64,000 bases of DNA from Vibrio sp. YMD68 (GTDB lineage Bacteria; Pseudomonadota; Gammaproteobacteria; Enterobacterales; Vibrionaceae): the NCBI RefSeq assembly GCF_029958905.1, contig NZ_CP124614.1, positions 992,001-1,056,000 of the forward strand. The letters are read 5' to 3'. Shown piece after piece: positions 52,670 to 63,255 of this stretch. How positions within the stretch are numbered: position 1 is the first letter of the stretch; each line of letters begins with the position of its first letter. A program made the position numbers and the translations under genes. A model generated the notes under the pieces. That model was given only the letters and a program-made list of their open reading frames with translations. It searched no databases and was not told the origin of the DNA.

Positions 52670-55600
52670 TTAAAAGCCTTGAGGTTTCGTCATTCCTGAG
52701 CCCGCTTGGCTACGTGCAACTTGGCTGCCAGCGCCTTTTGCTTGGTAGCGTTCGGTTTTCAGAGGCATAGAAACCACTTCAATCTCTTTAATTTCTTGAG
52801 GCCCTGGAGCCTTAGTCATTGCCGAAGTAGCGTGTGCTTTAACACGACTGCTTTTTTCTGCAAGAGGCTGAACTTGAATCACGGCTTCAGTAGCGACTGC
52901 GACTTCTTCGTTGACTGCTGTTTCTTCAAGTTTAGGCTTTTCGAGCTTAGTTTCTTCGAGTTTAGGCGAATCAACACTGGCTTCTTGATCACTGATTTTT
53001 TGGACACTAGCTTCTTGTGCAGTCGCTATTGTTTCGACGTTCTCGACTGACTCAACAGTTTCAACATTAGCAGGCTGTTCAGCGCTAGTTTCAGGGGCAA
53101 CGTTTACTTCAACTGCGACTTCTTTAACTTCTGCCACTGCTGGCGCTTCAACTTTCACCGGAGCTTCAATCTTGCTATCGGTGTTCGTTTTCACTGTTGA
53201 GCATAGGATGATTTTACCCATCGCCATTTCAGGCATAGCGAAACCAGACAGCTTAATGGCCGAGGTTTCCACTACTTGTTCGACAGGTTGAGCTAACGAC
53301 TGACGCTTAGGCTTCGCCAAATCATAGCGAGGCATCACTTTACCCATTGCCATCTCAGGAGAAGCAACACCACCTTTGCGAAGGCGGAATGGGTTAGGGC
53401 GACGATCACGTCCACGACGTCGACGTTGACCACTTGCTCGTAAATGACGAGGAGATCGACGGTTACGACGCTGTTTAGGTTGATCTTCTTGTGTTGCGTC
53501 ATTCACTTCAACTTTGGCTTCTACCGCTTCAGCGACTGCAACAGCGCTGACCACTTCTGCCGCTTTAGCAGCATCAACAGGCTGAGGTTTATTTTGACCG
53601 TTCACTCGAATCTGTTTCTTCAGCGGACGGCGTTGACGACGTTCTTTCGTTTTCGGCGCTTTTGCTTCAGAGGAAGAGTCTTGCTTGGTATTTTGAGCAT
53701 CTGCAGCGATTTGCTGGCCTTGTTCTAATACTTTTGATGGTTTTGCATCATCACGGTTAGGTCGACGATCCTGCTTAGGTTTACGGTTATTAGGCTTACG
53801 TTCTTGTTTCGCCTTTTCATCATTTTCCGTCGCTGGAGCTTGCTCATCTCGCACAGGCTTACGCTTATTGCGGTCACCACGATCATTACGATTATCACGG
53901 TTATTGCGACGACGTTGATCGTTGCGATTACGGCGTTGACGAGGATGACGCTGTTCTTCGGTCGGTTTTTCTTCCTTAACCTCTTCTTTGGCTTCTTCAG
54001 AAGGGCCAGAGAAAAATTCACCTAGTGCTTTAAATAGACGAGAGATCAGGCCAGGTTGAGCCTCTTCTTCTTTCGCTGGTGCTTTCTTTGCTTCAACAGC
54101 GTTAGGCGCAGGTGCCGGAGTCGGTGCTGATTGAGCAGGCGCAGCGAAGCCTTTTAAAGCTGGCTCTTCAACCTTTCTCAGTTTAACTTCTTGTTCAACA
54201 GGCTCTTTGCTTTCTGCTTCTTTTAGAGCATCTAGCTTTTGAGGCAGTAAGTAAGACAGTAAATCAAACTCTTCACCTTCACGGATACGAATCACCTCGA
54301 AGTGTGGAGTTTCCATGTCAGAGTTAGGAACAACAGTGATCTTAACTTCTTGGTTCTTTTCGATATGGTTAACCGAACGACGTTTTTCGTTCAGAAGGTA
54401 AGATGCGATTGGAACAGGTACGACAGCAAGTACTTGTGCTGTGTTGTCTTTCAGAGCTTCTTCTTCAATCAAACGTAGAACAGATAGTGCTAGCGACTCG
54501 TTATCACGAACAACACCAGTACCTGTACAACGAGGACAAATATGGTGGCTTGCTTCTGCCAATGACGGGCTCAAGCGCTGACGTGACATTTCTAGAAGAC
54601 CAAAACGAGAGATACGACCGATTTGGATACGAGCTCTGTCAAGGCGCACTGCATCACGCAAACGATTCTCAACTTCACGTTGGTTACGAACGGGTGTCAT
54701 ATCGATGAAATCGATAACAACAAGGCCACCCAAGTCACGTAGACGTAATTGACGAGCAATTTCATCTGCGGCTTCAAGGTTTGTGTTTAGAGCGGTTTCT
54801 TCAATATCTCCACCTTTAGTAGCGCGAGCGGAGTTAATGTCGATAGAGGTGAGTGCTTCTGTTGGGTCAATAACGATTGAACCACCTGAAGGAAGGCGCA
54901 CTTCACGTTGGAAGGCCGATTCAATTTGGCTCTCAATTTGATAGTGGCTAAATAGTGGCACTTCACCATCGTACTTTTTAATACGGCTAGCAAAGTCTGG
55001 GCGAACTAAGCGAATATGCTCAAGGGCGCGCTCATAGATAGTGTTACTATCGATAAGAATCTCGCCAATGTCACGACGCAAGTAGTCACGAATCGCTCGT
55101 ACAATAACGTTACTTTCTTGGTGAATCAGGAAAGGTGCTGAGTTACTGTCTGAAGCCTGTTTGATTGCGCCCCAGTGGTTGAGTAATACGTTAAGATCCC
55201 ACTCAAGCTCTTCAGCACTTTTACCGACACCTGCAGTACGAACAATCAGCCCCATACCTTGTGGAAGTTCAAGTGTGCTTAGTGCGGCTTTAAGCTGAGT
55301 TCTTTCATCGCCTTCGATTCGGCGTGAAATACCACCAGCACGAGGGTTGTTAGGCATTAAAACAAGGTAGCTGCCGGCAAGTGAAACAAAAGTCGTTAAT
55401 GCAGCGCCTTTGCTGCCACGTTCTTCTTTTTCAACTTGAACAATGACTTCTTGCCCTTCTCTCAATACTTCTTTAATGCTTGGTCGACCTTGGTAGGTGT
55501 AACCTTGTGGGAAGTATTCACGAGCAATTTCTTTAAGAGGAAGGAATCCGTGTCTATCAGCACCGTAGTCAACAAAAGCAGCTTCTAAGCTTGGTTCAAC

Positions 55601-55744
55601 ACGGGTAATACGGCCTTTATAGATATTTGCTTTCTTTGATTCGTGTCCTGGGCTTTCGATATCCAAATCGAAAAGTCGCTGTCCATCGACCAAAGCAACA
55701 CGCAACTCTTCTTTTTGAGTTGCGTTTATTAACATTCTTTTCAT
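52670..55744 (-). CDS. rne: Ribonuclease E
   Basis: 1024 aa. The catalytic half (about 1-510) carries an S1 RNA-binding domain ([20 protein letters not shown] near 41), the DNase I-like domain with Mg-binding Asp in SIDINSA and VVIDFIDM, and the zinc-link CPRCTG. The C-terminal half is disordered: an Arg-rich RNA-binding stretch (many RR/NR/DR repeats), then two EMAMGK motifs and a C-terminal tail likely for PNPase and helicase contacts. It initiates mRNA decay and processes rRNA/tRNA as the core of the degradosome. The frame is complete. Divergent from rluC. Confidence 0.97.
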   Translation of the reverse strand: MKRMLINATQKEELRVALVDGQRLFDLDIESPGHESKKANIYKGRITRVEPSLEAAFVDYGADRHGFLPLKEIAREYFPQGYTYQGRPSIKEVLREGQEVIVQVEKEERGSKGAALTTFVSLAGSYLVLMPNNPRAGGISRRIEGDERTQLKAALSTLELPQGMGLIVRTAGVGKSAEELEWDLNVLLNHWGAIKQASDSNSAPFLIHQESNVIVRAIRDYLRRDIGEILIDSNTIYERALEHIRLVRPDFASRIKKYDGEVPLFSHYQIESQIESAFQREVRLPSGGSIVIDPTEALTSIDINSARATKGGDIEETALNTNLEAADEIARQLRLRDLGGLVVIDFIDMTPVRNQREVENRLRDAVRLDRARIQIGRISRFGLLEMSRQRLSPSLAEASHHICPRCTGTGVVRDNESLALSVLRLIEEEALKDNTAQVLAVVPVPIASYLLNEKRRSVNHIEKNQEVKITVVPNSDMETPHFEVIRIREGEEFDLLSYLLPQKLDALKEAESKEPVEQEVKLRKVEEPALKGFAAPAQSAPTPAPAPNAVEAKKAPAKEEEAQPGLISRLFKALGEFFSGPSEEAKEEVKEEKPTEEQRHPRQRRNRNDQRRRNNRDNRNDRGDRNKRKPVRDEQAPATENDEKAKQERKPNNRKPKQDRRPNRDDAKPSKVLEQGQQIAADAQNTKQDSSSEAKAPKTKERRQRRPLKKQIRVNGQNKPQPVDAAKAAEVVSAVAVAEAVEAKVEVNDATQEDQPKQRRNRRSPRHLRASGQRRRRGRDRRPNPFRLRKGGVASPEMAMGKVMPRYDLAKPKRQSLAQPVEQVVETSAIKLSGFAMPEMAMGKIILCSTVKTNTDSKIEAPVKVEAPAVAEVKEVAVEVNVAPETSAEQPANVETVESVENVETIATAQEASVQKISDQEASVDSPKLEETKLEKPKLEETAVNEEVAVATEAVIQVQPLAEKSSRVKAHATSAMTKAPGPQEIKEIEVVSMPLKTERYQAKGAGSQVARSQAGSGMTKPQGF

Positions 55745-56071
55745 TTAATAATCTCGTTATCTTTTTTTATATTGATTGTGCTTATTGCTTTAGTTCGTTT
55801 TCACGGTGCCAGATCCCATGGCTAAAAGTGCAGCCTCCCGGCTGGAGGGGATGCTCTAAGGGCACGTCAGTTGTCACAAGCGAATATGCTTGTGACCCGC
55901 GATTTGCGGAGAATACTCAACATGAAAATACGACGAGTAGGGCAATAAGTTGACTTCGTTCAATAGAGTCTTACGCCAAGTGCGGCACTACGGGACAAAG
56001 TAATCTACTCAGTTAACTGTGCGATATCGCGCTTGATTTTGTTTAAATAATCATCAAAGCGTTAATAGCAG
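55745..56071 (-). promoter_or_regulatory. Structured rne 5' leader (autoregulatory, rne5-like)
   Basis: About 327 nt lie between the predicted start and the rne ATG. It holds a strong hairpin GTCACAAGC...GCTTGTGAC (55874-55897) and a larger one from GTGCC to GGCAC (about 55806-55864). The E. coli rne leader (~361 nt) has comparable hairpins bound and cut by RNase E for feedback control. Homology is inferred from size, place and structure. Confidence 0.65.
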
Positions 56072-56077
56072 CAGTGA

Positions 56078-56106
56078 ACTATAGCAGCGCAAAGAAATCA
56101 CAGCAA
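56078..56106 (-). promoter_or_regulatory. Probable rne promoter
   Basis: Minus strand: TTGCTG (56106-56101), 17 nt, TATAGT (56083-56078), predicting a start near 56071. Confidence 0.55.
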
Positions 56107-56339
56107 TCTGCTTTGTTATAAACAGGTGAAAAAAAACCAGAGTAATGGCTGTTGATATTCAATAATTAATTGTTTTTCTTTGTTTTTCCTCTTGAAGTCT
56201 AAGAAATAGTGAAGGGCAGTTTGTTTTTTATCCACAGCAGTAAGGGTATCGGTGAATGAGTGATGTTTGTGAGTTGGGTTTGCTTTAAATGAAGCAAGAA
56301 AATATGAAATATAGCGTGTTTGAGTGATACAATGGCGAA

Positions 56340-57287
56340 ATGAGTGAAATTAGAACTAAAGTCCAGTTTGTCGATATCGATGAAGACATGGCGGGTCAGC
56401 GTATAGATAACTTCTTACGTAACCAATTGAAAAACCTCCCCAAAAGCATGGTTTACCGAATTGTGAGAAAGGGAGAGGTACGAGTAAATAAAAAACGCGT
56501 TAAAGTTGAGTATAAATTGCAGGCTGGGGACATTGTTCGTATTCCTCCAGTCACTATTGAAGAGAAAACCGATGAGCCAGTGATCAGTACCAAGCTTAAC
56601 AAGGTGGCTCAGCTTGAAAGTAATATCATTTATGAAGATGAGCATCTGTTGGTTTTAAATAAGCCATCAGGCTTGGCGGTACACGGCGGAAGCGGTTTAA
56701 AGTTTGGCGCCATTGAAGCATTAAGAGCACTGAGACCAACGGCTCGCTTTTTAGAGTTGGTTCACCGTATCGATCGGGACACGTCGGGCATTTTACTGGT
56801 GGCGAAAAAACGATCGGCGTTACGTCATCTTCAGGCCCAGTTTCGAGAGAAGACAGTTAAGAAATTTTATTTCGCGCTGGTTATGGGGCAATGGAAATCA
56901 ACTTGTCGTGTCATCAATGCACCTTTGTTGAAAAATGAAGTGAATAGTATTGTGCGAGTTAATCCGACAGGCAAAGCATCGGAGACTCGGTTTAAAGTAC
57001 TTGAAAAATTCGATGATGCAACGTTAATACAAGCGAGCCCAGTGACGGGGCGTACACATCAGATTCGAGTTCATACTCAGTACGCTGGCCACCCAATAGC
57101 ATGGGATGACAGATACGGTGATCGCCGTTTTGATGCCTACACTGGGAAGTGTGGATTGGATCGACTATTCCTGCATGCAGCGAACATTAAGTTCATTCAT
57201 CCATCGACAGAGAACTTAGTCGACATTAGCGCTCCAATGGAAGCGAAGCTAGAACGCGTGATTCAGTCGTTAAAAAACAGCAAGTAA
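56340..57287 (+). CDS. rluC: 23S rRNA pseudouridine synthase RluC
   Basis: 315 aa. An N-terminal S4 RNA-binding domain (AGQRIDNFLRNQL near 19) is followed by the RluA-family catalytic domain with HRIDRDTSG (catalytic Asp145). It modifies U955, U2504 and U2580 of 23S rRNA in E. coli. No Shine-Dalgarno sequence precedes the ATG, and a -10 box TACAAT at 56328-56333 puts the start site close to the start codon, so the message may be leaderless. Divergent from rne, as in E. coli. Confidence 0.95.
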   Translation: MSEIRTKVQFVDIDEDMAGQRIDNFLRNQLKNLPKSMVYRIVRKGEVRVNKKRVKVEYKLQAGDIVRIPPVTIEEKTDEPVISTKLNKVAQLESNIIYEDEHLLVLNKPSGLAVHGGSGLKFGAIEALRALRPTARFLELVHRIDRDTSGILLVAKKRSALRHLQAQFREKTVKKFYFALVMGQWKSTCRVINAPLLKNEVNSIVRVNPTGKASETRFKVLEKFDDATLIQASPVTGRTHQIRVHTQYAGHPIAWDDRYGDRRFDAYTGKCGLDRLFLHAANIKFIHPSTENLVDISAPMEAKLERVIQSLKNSK

Positions 57288-57436
57288 CCTTAAGCAGCCT
57301 GCTAATGTGGTGTTCTTTCTCATTAGCAGCGCTTACTTTGAGCGATATAGGTAACTTTAGGTTAGCTATTGACTGCATACTGATCGTTGACTAGTACATC
57401 GCTAATGGGTTGATACATTAACTGCCGCTTACCGAA

Positions 57437-58027
57437 TTAAGAACTGGCTAATACCTCAAAGCCTTCGGATTTCAGCATGGTGATCAATTCGATTAAGGGT
57501 AATCCGATAAGCGCATTGGGATCCTTTCCTTCTAATCGTTCAAACAGTGCAATACCCAACCCTTCGCATTTAAAACTGCCTGCGCAATAAAATGGTTGCT
57601 CTTTATCAACATAGTTTTCAATTTCCGCACGATTTAATTGTCGAAAATGGACATGGAACTCATCAATAATGGTTTGGCTAGACTGGGTCACCGAGTTGTA
57701 AAGTGAGAGACCCGTGTAGAAGGTGATGACCTTGCCACTTTGAGCCGTCAATTGCTGGATGGCGGTTTTTCGGTTCAAAGGTTTACCAACAATCTTTCCA
57801 TCGATAACACAAACCTGATCGCTCCCTATAATTAGGCTTGGGCTATCAGCGAGGCAAGAGGTCGCCTTTTTTTGCGCAAGCCGACTCACGAGCTGTTGAG
57901 GTGTTTCATTGTGTCGCGGAGTTTCATCGCAATCGGGCGTGGCCGTTGTAAATGAAATTGAAAGCTTGTTGAGGAGTTCCTGCCTATATGGAGAAGTCGA
58001 GGCTAAAATCAGTTGGTAATTATGCAT
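57437..58027 (-). CDS. yceF: Maf-family nucleotide pyrophosphatase (YceF type)
   Basis: 196 aa from the ATG at 58027; the longer upstream frame runs across the yceD promoter and is rejected. [14 protein letters not shown] at the start and [18 protein letters not shown] near 68-85 are Maf signatures, with the catalytic Asp in SDQ. Members hydrolyse modified NTPs; the YceF type prefers m7GTP. Divergent from yceD, the conserved maf/yceD-rpmF arrangement. Confidence 0.92.
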   Translation of the reverse strand: MHNYQLILASTSPYRQELLNKLSISFTTATPDCDETPRHNETPQQLVSRLAQKKATSCLADSPSLIIGSDQVCVIDGKIVGKPLNRKTAIQQLTAQSGKVITFYTGLSLYNSVTQSSQTIIDEFHVHFRQLNRAEIENYVDKEQPFYCAGSFKCEGLGIALFERLEGKDPNALIGLPLIELITMLKSEGFEVLASS

Positions 58028-58174
58028 TTTTAGATACAATGTGTGGGTTAGAGATAACAGCATAACGTAATCCAAGCTGTTGTTAATAATTCTCTCTATT
58101 GAAAGGTAAAAAAGTCCACTTTTTTCACCTTTTTCTTTGACTAAACGTATTTTGGAAGATAAGATTCGCGCCCT

Positions 58175-58699
58175 ATGCAAAAGGTAAAAATACCGCGAAC
58201 GGTACATCCCGCTAAAACCGCTCAAAAAAGAACAGATTTAGATGGTTACATCCAAGTCAGTCTTTTTAAGCGTTTAGAGGAGATAACCGAAGGCGTTAAA
58301 CGCGACGCAGAAGTCTCAATGTCATTTGGGCTGGATGAACAGCGACTCGTAGTTATCTCTGGTAAAGCTAACGTCGAAGTCGACCTGGAATGTCAACGCT
58401 GTAATGAGGTTTTCACACATCAGTGTGATGTCCAATTCACATATACTCCTTGTAATGAGAAGAGTGAAGAGGAAGCACCGGAAGAGTACGATTTGGTAGA
58501 TCTGAACGAGTACGGTGAGTTAGACCTAATACAGTTAGTTGAAGATGAGTTCATCTTAAATTTGCCTCAAATAGCAATGCATGATGAAGCGGAATGCAGC
58601 GTTAATTCAAATAACTTGGTATTTGGTGAAATTCCTGAAGAAATTGAGGAAGAGAAAAAGCCGAATCCATTCGATGTTTTAAAAAGCTTAAAGCGTTAA
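58175..58699 (+). CDS. yceD: YceD/DUF177 family protein (23S rRNA accumulation)
   Basis: 174 aa. DUF177 with the two-cysteine motif [10 protein letters not shown] near residue 71 and an acidic C-terminal half. In E. coli it is required for normal 23S rRNA levels and precedes rpmF. First gene of the yceD-rpmF-plsX-fab operon. Confidence 0.93.
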   Translation: MQKVKIPRTVHPAKTAQKRTDLDGYIQVSLFKRLEEITEGVKRDAEVSMSFGLDEQRLVVISGKANVEVDLECQRCNEVFTHQCDVQFTYTPCNEKSEEEAPEEYDLVDLNEYGELDLIQLVEDEFILNLPQIAMHDEAECSVNSNNLVFGEIPEEIEEEKKPNPFDVLKSLKR

Positions 58700-58732
58700 T
58701 TCGTTTTAAACTAAGACAAAGGAGTAGGGTCA

Positions 58733-58903
58733 ATGGCCGTACAAAAGAGCAAAAAATCACGTTCAATGCGTGGCATGCGTCGTTCACACGATGCGCTAAC
58801 TACAGCTGCACTATCTGTAGACGCAACTTCAGGTGAAACTCACCTACGTCACAACGTGACTGCCGAAGGTTTTTACCGTGGCAAAAAGGTTATCAACAAG
58901 TAA
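58733..58903 (+). CDS. rpmF: 50S ribosomal protein L32
   Basis: 56 aa ([20 protein letters not shown]...), a full-length L32 of the type without the Cys4 zinc motif. AAGGAG lies upstream. It sits between yceD and plsX, the classical arrangement. Confidence 0.98.
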   Translation: MAVQKSKKSRSMRGMRRSHDALTTAALSVDATSGETHLRHNVTAEGFYRGKKVINK

Positions 58904-58912
58904 GGTTGACCT

Positions 58913-59938
58913 TTGCAAACTATAACCGTTGCGATTGATGCAATGGGCGGAGACTTCGGTCCCCGTGTTACAGTGCCTGCCGTCGTGCAGGCACTGTCGT
59001 ATTTCCCAGAGCTGAAAATCCTATTAATAGGTGATCGGACTTCGATCACACATCAATTATCTTTACTTGGTTATGACACCAATGATCGTTTGATCATTGA
59101 ACATAGTGACCGGGTCATTTCCAATGTCGAAAAACCTTCCCTAGCATTACGTAACAGTTCTGGCACATCCATGCGGATGGCGATTGATGCGGTTGCTGAC
59201 AATCAAGCCGATGCTTGCCTTAGTGGTGGCAATACTGGCGCTCTTATGGCGCTATCGCGGTTTCGATTGAAGTTACTTCCCGGTATTGAACGTCCAGCAT
59301 TAATTTCTGCGCTTCCTACCGCCCAAGGCAACAAAACTTGGATGCTAGATTTAGGGGCCAATGTGTCAAGTGATGCTGACTCTCTTTTCCAATTTGCCGT
59401 CATGGGCAGTGCCTTAGCAGAGCAGTATTTAGGCCGGCCAGCAAGAGTCGCTATCTTGAATATTGGCGCCGAAGAGATTAAAGGGAATGATTTGGTTAAG
59501 CGTTGTTCCGAGATGTTATCCCAGACTCAGTCTGTCCATTTTATTGGTTATGTTGAAGGCAACCAATTACTTCATGACGCGGCGGATGTGGTGGTTTGTG
59601 ATGGGTTTGTCGGTAATGTGTGCCTTAAAGCGTGTGAAGGTACGGCTCAGCTCTTTATTGATAAGCTTAAATCAAGCATGATGAACAGCTCAATAAAAGG
59701 TTGGATTGCCAGAAAGTTGTTTTCAGGTTTGTTTGATGAACTAAAAACATTGAACCCCGACCAGTATAATGGCGCAAGTTTGCTAGGATTGCGCGGCATT
59801 GTTATTAAAAGTCATGGAAGTGCTGATGTATCCGCTGTCGTCAATGCGATAGGTGAGGCGATACATGAGGTCAAGCGACAAGTTCCCAGTCGTATTAGCG
59901 ATCGTTTAGAAGCGGTTTTACTTGAGAGGCATTATTAG
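58913..59938 (+). CDS. plsX: Phosphate acyltransferase PlsX
   Basis: 341 aa, starting at a TTG. It makes acyl-phosphate from acyl-ACP for phospholipid synthesis. [12 protein letters not shown] at residues 6-17 and [14 protein letters not shown] near 99 are family signatures. The start is fixed by the family N-terminus and an AAGG that overlaps the rpmF stop region. Confidence 0.96.
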   Translation: MQTITVAIDAMGGDFGPRVTVPAVVQALSYFPELKILLIGDRTSITHQLSLLGYDTNDRLIIEHSDRVISNVEKPSLALRNSSGTSMRMAIDAVADNQADACLSGGNTGALMALSRFRLKLLPGIERPALISALPTAQGNKTWMLDLGANVSSDADSLFQFAVMGSALAEQYLGRPARVAILNIGAEEIKGNDLVKRCSEMLSQTQSVHFIGYVEGNQLLHDAADVVVCDGFVGNVCLKACEGTAQLFIDKLKSSMMNSSIKGWIARKLFSGLFDELKTLNPDQYNGASLLGLRGIVIKSHGSADVSAVVNAIGEAIHEVKRQVPSRISDRLEAVLLERHY

Positions 59939-59943
59939 TTTTC

Positions 59944-60894
59944 ATGTATAGCAGAATTTTAGGTACAGGCAGTTACCTGCCATCTCAGGTGCGTACCAAC
60001 GCAGACTTAGAGAAAATGGTAGAGACAAGCGATGAATGGATCGTTACGCGTACAGGCATCAAAGAACGTCGCATCGCTGCTGAAGACGAAACCGTTGCTG
60101 ATATGGCTTATCATGCAGCCGTAAATGCGATCGATATGGCCGGCATTCAAAATTACGATATCGATTTAATCATCGTTGCAACTACAAGTGGCAGCCATGC
60201 GTTTCCGTCATCGGCTTGTCAGGTGCAAGGTAAACTTGGTATTAAAGGTTGCCCGGCTTTTGATATCGGAGCGGCTTGTTCAGGGTTTGTTTATGCGCTT
60301 TCTGTTGCTGATCAGCATATTAAAACCGGTATGTGTAAGAATGTCTTAGTGATTGGAGCAGATGCTTTGTCGAAGACATGTGATCCGACTGATCGTTCAA
60401 CCATCATTCTTTTTGGTGATGCAGCCGGTGCGGTGGTTGTCGGTGCGAGCGAAGAGCCTGGTATTTTATCTACTCATATTTACTCTGATGGTAAATTTGG
60501 CGAGCTACTCAGTCTTGGTGTCCCAGAGCGTGGTGGTGATGCTGATAAATGGCTTCACATGGCTGGTAATGAAGTATTCAAAGTCGCTGTGACTCAGTTA
60601 TCGAAACTGGTAAAAGACACGCTTGCGGCCAATAACATGAATAAATCTGAATTAGATTGGTTGGTTCCTCATCAAGCGAACTACCGAATTATTTCAGCAA
60701 CGGCTAAAAAACTCACCATGTCGTTAGATCAAGTGGTCATCACTTTAGATCGACACGGTAACACCTCTGCAGCCACCGTTCCTACAGCGCTCGATGAAGC
60801 GGTCCGTGACGGGCGCATTAAACGTGGTCAGATGTTGTTATTGGAAGCATTTGGTGGCGGATTTACTTGGGGCTCTGCACTGGTTAAGTTCTAA
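59944..60894 (+). CDS. fabH: 3-oxoacyl-ACP synthase III FabH
   Basis: 316 aa. It starts fatty-acid synthesis by condensing acetyl-CoA with malonyl-ACP. Catalytic triad: Cys112 (GAACSGF), His in VPHQANYRI and Asn in HGNTSAA. It lies 5 nt after plsX. Confidence 0.97.
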   Translation: MYSRILGTGSYLPSQVRTNADLEKMVETSDEWIVTRTGIKERRIAAEDETVADMAYHAAVNAIDMAGIQNYDIDLIIVATTSGSHAFPSSACQVQGKLGIKGCPAFDIGAACSGFVYALSVADQHIKTGMCKNVLVIGADALSKTCDPTDRSTIILFGDAAGAVVVGASEEPGILSTHIYSDGKFGELLSLGVPERGGDADKWLHMAGNEVFKVAVTQLSKLVKDTLAANNMNKSELDWLVPHQANYRIISATAKKLTMSLDQVVITLDRHGNTSAATVPTALDEAVRDGRIKRGQMLLLEAFGGGFTWGSALVKF

Positions 60895-60916
60895 CACCCC
60901 ACACAATTTTAAGTTA

Positions 60917-60959
60917 AAGGCGCACCTATTTGGGCTAAATAGATTCTGTTGTGCCTTTT
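60917..60959 (+). terminator. Hairpin between fabH and fabD
   Basis: AAAGGC(G)CAC pairs with GTGCCTTTT around a long loop; a weak terminator or processing site inside the operon. Confidence 0.5.
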
Positions 60960-60991
60960 CTCTTTTGTCTATTTGTTTAAGGAAAATAACA

Positions 60992-61918
60992 ATGAGCAAT
61001 TTTGCTATCGTATTTCCCGGCCAAGGGTCACAGGCTCTGGGCATGCTTGCCGAATTAGGTGAGCAGTATGATGTGGTTAAGCAAACATTTGCTGAAGCAT
61101 CTGAAGTACTGGGCTATGATCTTTGGGCATTAATCCAAGAAGGTCCAGTTGAAGACTTGAACCAGACTTTCCGTACACAACCGGCTTTACTTGCTGCCTC
61201 AGTTTCGATCTGGCGTGTCTGGCAACAGCTTGGTTTAGAGCAGCCACATAATCTAGCCGGACACAGCCTTGGTGAATATTCTGCTTTGGTTTGTGCCGGG
61301 GTCATTGACTTCAAGCAAGCGATCAAATTAGTTGAGCTTCGTGGTCAACTAATGCAAGAAGCGGTACCAGCGGGCGTTGGTGCTATGTACGCCATTATTG
61401 GTTTAGATGATGAATCTATTGCTAAAGCGTGTGAAGAAGCAGCGCAAGGCGAAGTGGTTTCTCCTGTTAACTTCAACTCACCAGGTCAAGTGGTTATTGC
61501 TGGTAACAAAGAGGCTGTTGCTCGTGCGGGTGCCCTTTGTAAAGAAGCCGGCGCTAAACGTGCGCTTCCTTTACCTGTTTCTGTTCCTTCGCACTGTGCG
61601 CTAATGCAACCTGCCGCTGACAAATTAGCGGTGGCTTTAGAATCTATTGAATTTAACACACCAGCATTGCCCGTTATCAATAACGTTGATGTTATTGCAG
61701 AAACAGATCCGGAAAAAATTAAAGCCGCTTTGGTTCGCCAGCTATATAGCCCTGTTCGTTGGACAGAAGGTGTTCAGCTAATGGATGAACAAGGCGTTGA
61801 AAAATTGCTTGAGTTCGGCCCAGGTAAAGTTCTAACGGGTCTCACAAAACGAATCGTTAAAACACTTAGCGCAGCGCCAGTTAATGATGTTGCTTCATTA
61901 GAAGCGGCGAAAGCATAA
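60992..61918 (+). CDS. fabD: Malonyl-CoA:ACP transacylase FabD
   Basis: 308 aa from the ATG at 60992 with AAGGAA upstream; longer frames overlap fabH and are rejected. FPGQGSQ at 8-14, nucleophile Ser92 in AGHSLGEY, His in VPSHCALM near 201. Loads malonyl groups onto ACP. Confidence 0.97.
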   Translation: MSNFAIVFPGQGSQALGMLAELGEQYDVVKQTFAEASEVLGYDLWALIQEGPVEDLNQTFRTQPALLAASVSIWRVWQQLGLEQPHNLAGHSLGEYSALVCAGVIDFKQAIKLVELRGQLMQEAVPAGVGAMYAIIGLDDESIAKACEEAAQGEVVSPVNFNSPGQVVIAGNKEAVARAGALCKEAGAKRALPLPVSVPSHCALMQPAADKLAVALESIEFNTPALPVINNVDVIAETDPEKIKAALVRQLYSPVRWTEGVQLMDEQGVEKLLEFGPGKVLTGLTKRIVKTLSAAPVNDVASLEAAKA

Positions 61919-61958
61919 ATCGCTGGCTTTTATTGGCTAAGAACATAAGGAATAACAG

Positions 61959-62696
61959 ATGATGAATTTAGAAGGCAAAATCGCCCTAGTAACGGGTGCG
62001 AGCCGTGGTATTGGTCGAGCGATTGCTGAATTATTGGTAGAGCGTGGCGCAACCGTAATTGGTACCGCAACGAGCGAAAATGGCGCAGCAGCGATCAGTG
62101 AGTACCTTGGTGAAAATGGTAAAGGTCTTGCGCTTAACGTGACTGATGTTGACTCAATCGCAGCGACGTTGAAAACGATTAACGACGAATTTGGTGTGAT
62201 CGATATCCTTGTCAACAATGCAGGGATTACGCGCGATAATCTTCTAATGCGCATGAAAGATGATGAATGGAACGACATCATTGATACTAACTTAACGCCG
62301 ATCTTCCGCATGTCCAAAGCGGTACTTCGCGGCATGATGAAGAAACGTAACGGCCGTATCGTGAACGTTGGCTCTGTAGTTGGTACAATGGGCAATGCTG
62401 GACAAGCCAACTATGCAGCGGCAAAAGCTGGCGTGATTGGTTTCACTAAGTCAATGGCTCGTGAGGTTGCCTCTCGTGGTATTACCGTTAACACCGTCGC
62501 CCCTGGTTTTATTGAAACAGACATGACAAAAGCGCTTAATGATGATCAGCGTGCTGCAACGTTATCAAACGTTCCTGCGGGTCGTTTGGGCGATCCACGT
62601 GAAATTGCATCCGCAGTCGCATTTCTAGCATCTCCTGAAGCGGCATATATCACGGGTGAAACTTTGCATGTTAATGGCGGCATGTATATGGTTTAA
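61959..62696 (+). CDS. fabG: 3-oxoacyl-ACP reductase FabG
   Basis: 245 aa; NADPH-dependent short-chain dehydrogenase. Nucleotide motif TGASRGIGR at 12-20; Ser139, Tyr152 and Lys156 catalytic. With the second ATG (61962) the catalytic numbering equals E. coli FabG (138/151/155), so 61962 may be the real start. Confidence 0.97.
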   Translation: MMNLEGKIALVTGASRGIGRAIAELLVERGATVIGTATSENGAAAISEYLGENGKGLALNVTDVDSIAATLKTINDEFGVIDILVNNAGITRDNLLMRMKDDEWNDIIDTNLTPIFRMSKAVLRGMMKKRNGRIVNVGSVVGTMGNAGQANYAAAKAGVIGFTKSMAREVASRGITVNTVAPGFIETDMTKALNDDQRAATLSNVPAGRLGDPREIASAVAFLASPEAAYITGETLHVNGGMYMV

Positions 62697-62930
62697 TACG
62701 ACAGTTTTGAATATTTAGGTGAGTAGAATTTTATATTTACCCTACAATATTGAAGGCTTGGCTATTTCATAAACAACACTTGTGTATGATTTAAGTCAAA
62801 AATGTACTGAATTTCGGTTAAAATCGCTAAAATTGTGGTTTGACCAGCAAGGTCTCTCTTGCAACTTTCAATAGTTTGAATAAACTACGGAATCATCGCA
62901 TTTAGGCGACATCTGTAAAGGAAAAGAAAA

Positions 62931-63164
62931 ATGAGCAACATCGAAGAACGCGTAAAAAAAATCATCGTTGAACAGCTAGGTGTAGACGAAGCAGAAGTTA
63001 AAAACGAAGCTTCTTTTGTTGACGATCTAGGTGCAGATTCTTTAGATACAGTTGAGCTAGTAATGGCGCTGGAAGAAGAATTTGATACTGAGATTCCAGA
63101 CGACGAAGCTGAGAAAATCACTACTGTTCAAGCTGCAATCGACTACGTAAACAGCGCTCAGTAA
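62931..63164 (+). CDS. acpP: Acyl carrier protein
   Basis: 77 aa, very acidic; phosphopantetheine site Ser37 in [16 protein letters not shown] precedes the ATG. The 234-bp gap upstream probably holds a separate strong acpP promoter. Confidence 0.98.
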   Translation: MSNIEERVKKIIVEQLGVDEAEVKNEASFVDDLGADSLDTVELVMALEEEFDTEIPDDEAEKITTVQAAIDYVNSAQ

Positions 63165-63173
63165 TATCTCTCC

Positions 63174-63203
63174 CAGGCGGCTTTCTAGCCGCCTGTGTTT
63201 TTT
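63174..63203 (+). terminator. Terminator after acpP
   Basis: CAGGCGGCT / AGCCGCCTG stem, 4-nt loop, followed by TGTTTTTT. It partly separates acpP from fabF. Confidence 0.9.
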
Positions 63204-63255
63204 CTAGTATTTCTATACCTTTCATAGAATCACTTCAATCCCGGAGAATAATATC

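Noticed and set aside
53444..54025. Plus-strand frames antisense to the rne C-terminal region
   Set aside because: Low-complexity mirror of the Arg-rich region of RNase E; no independent coding signal.
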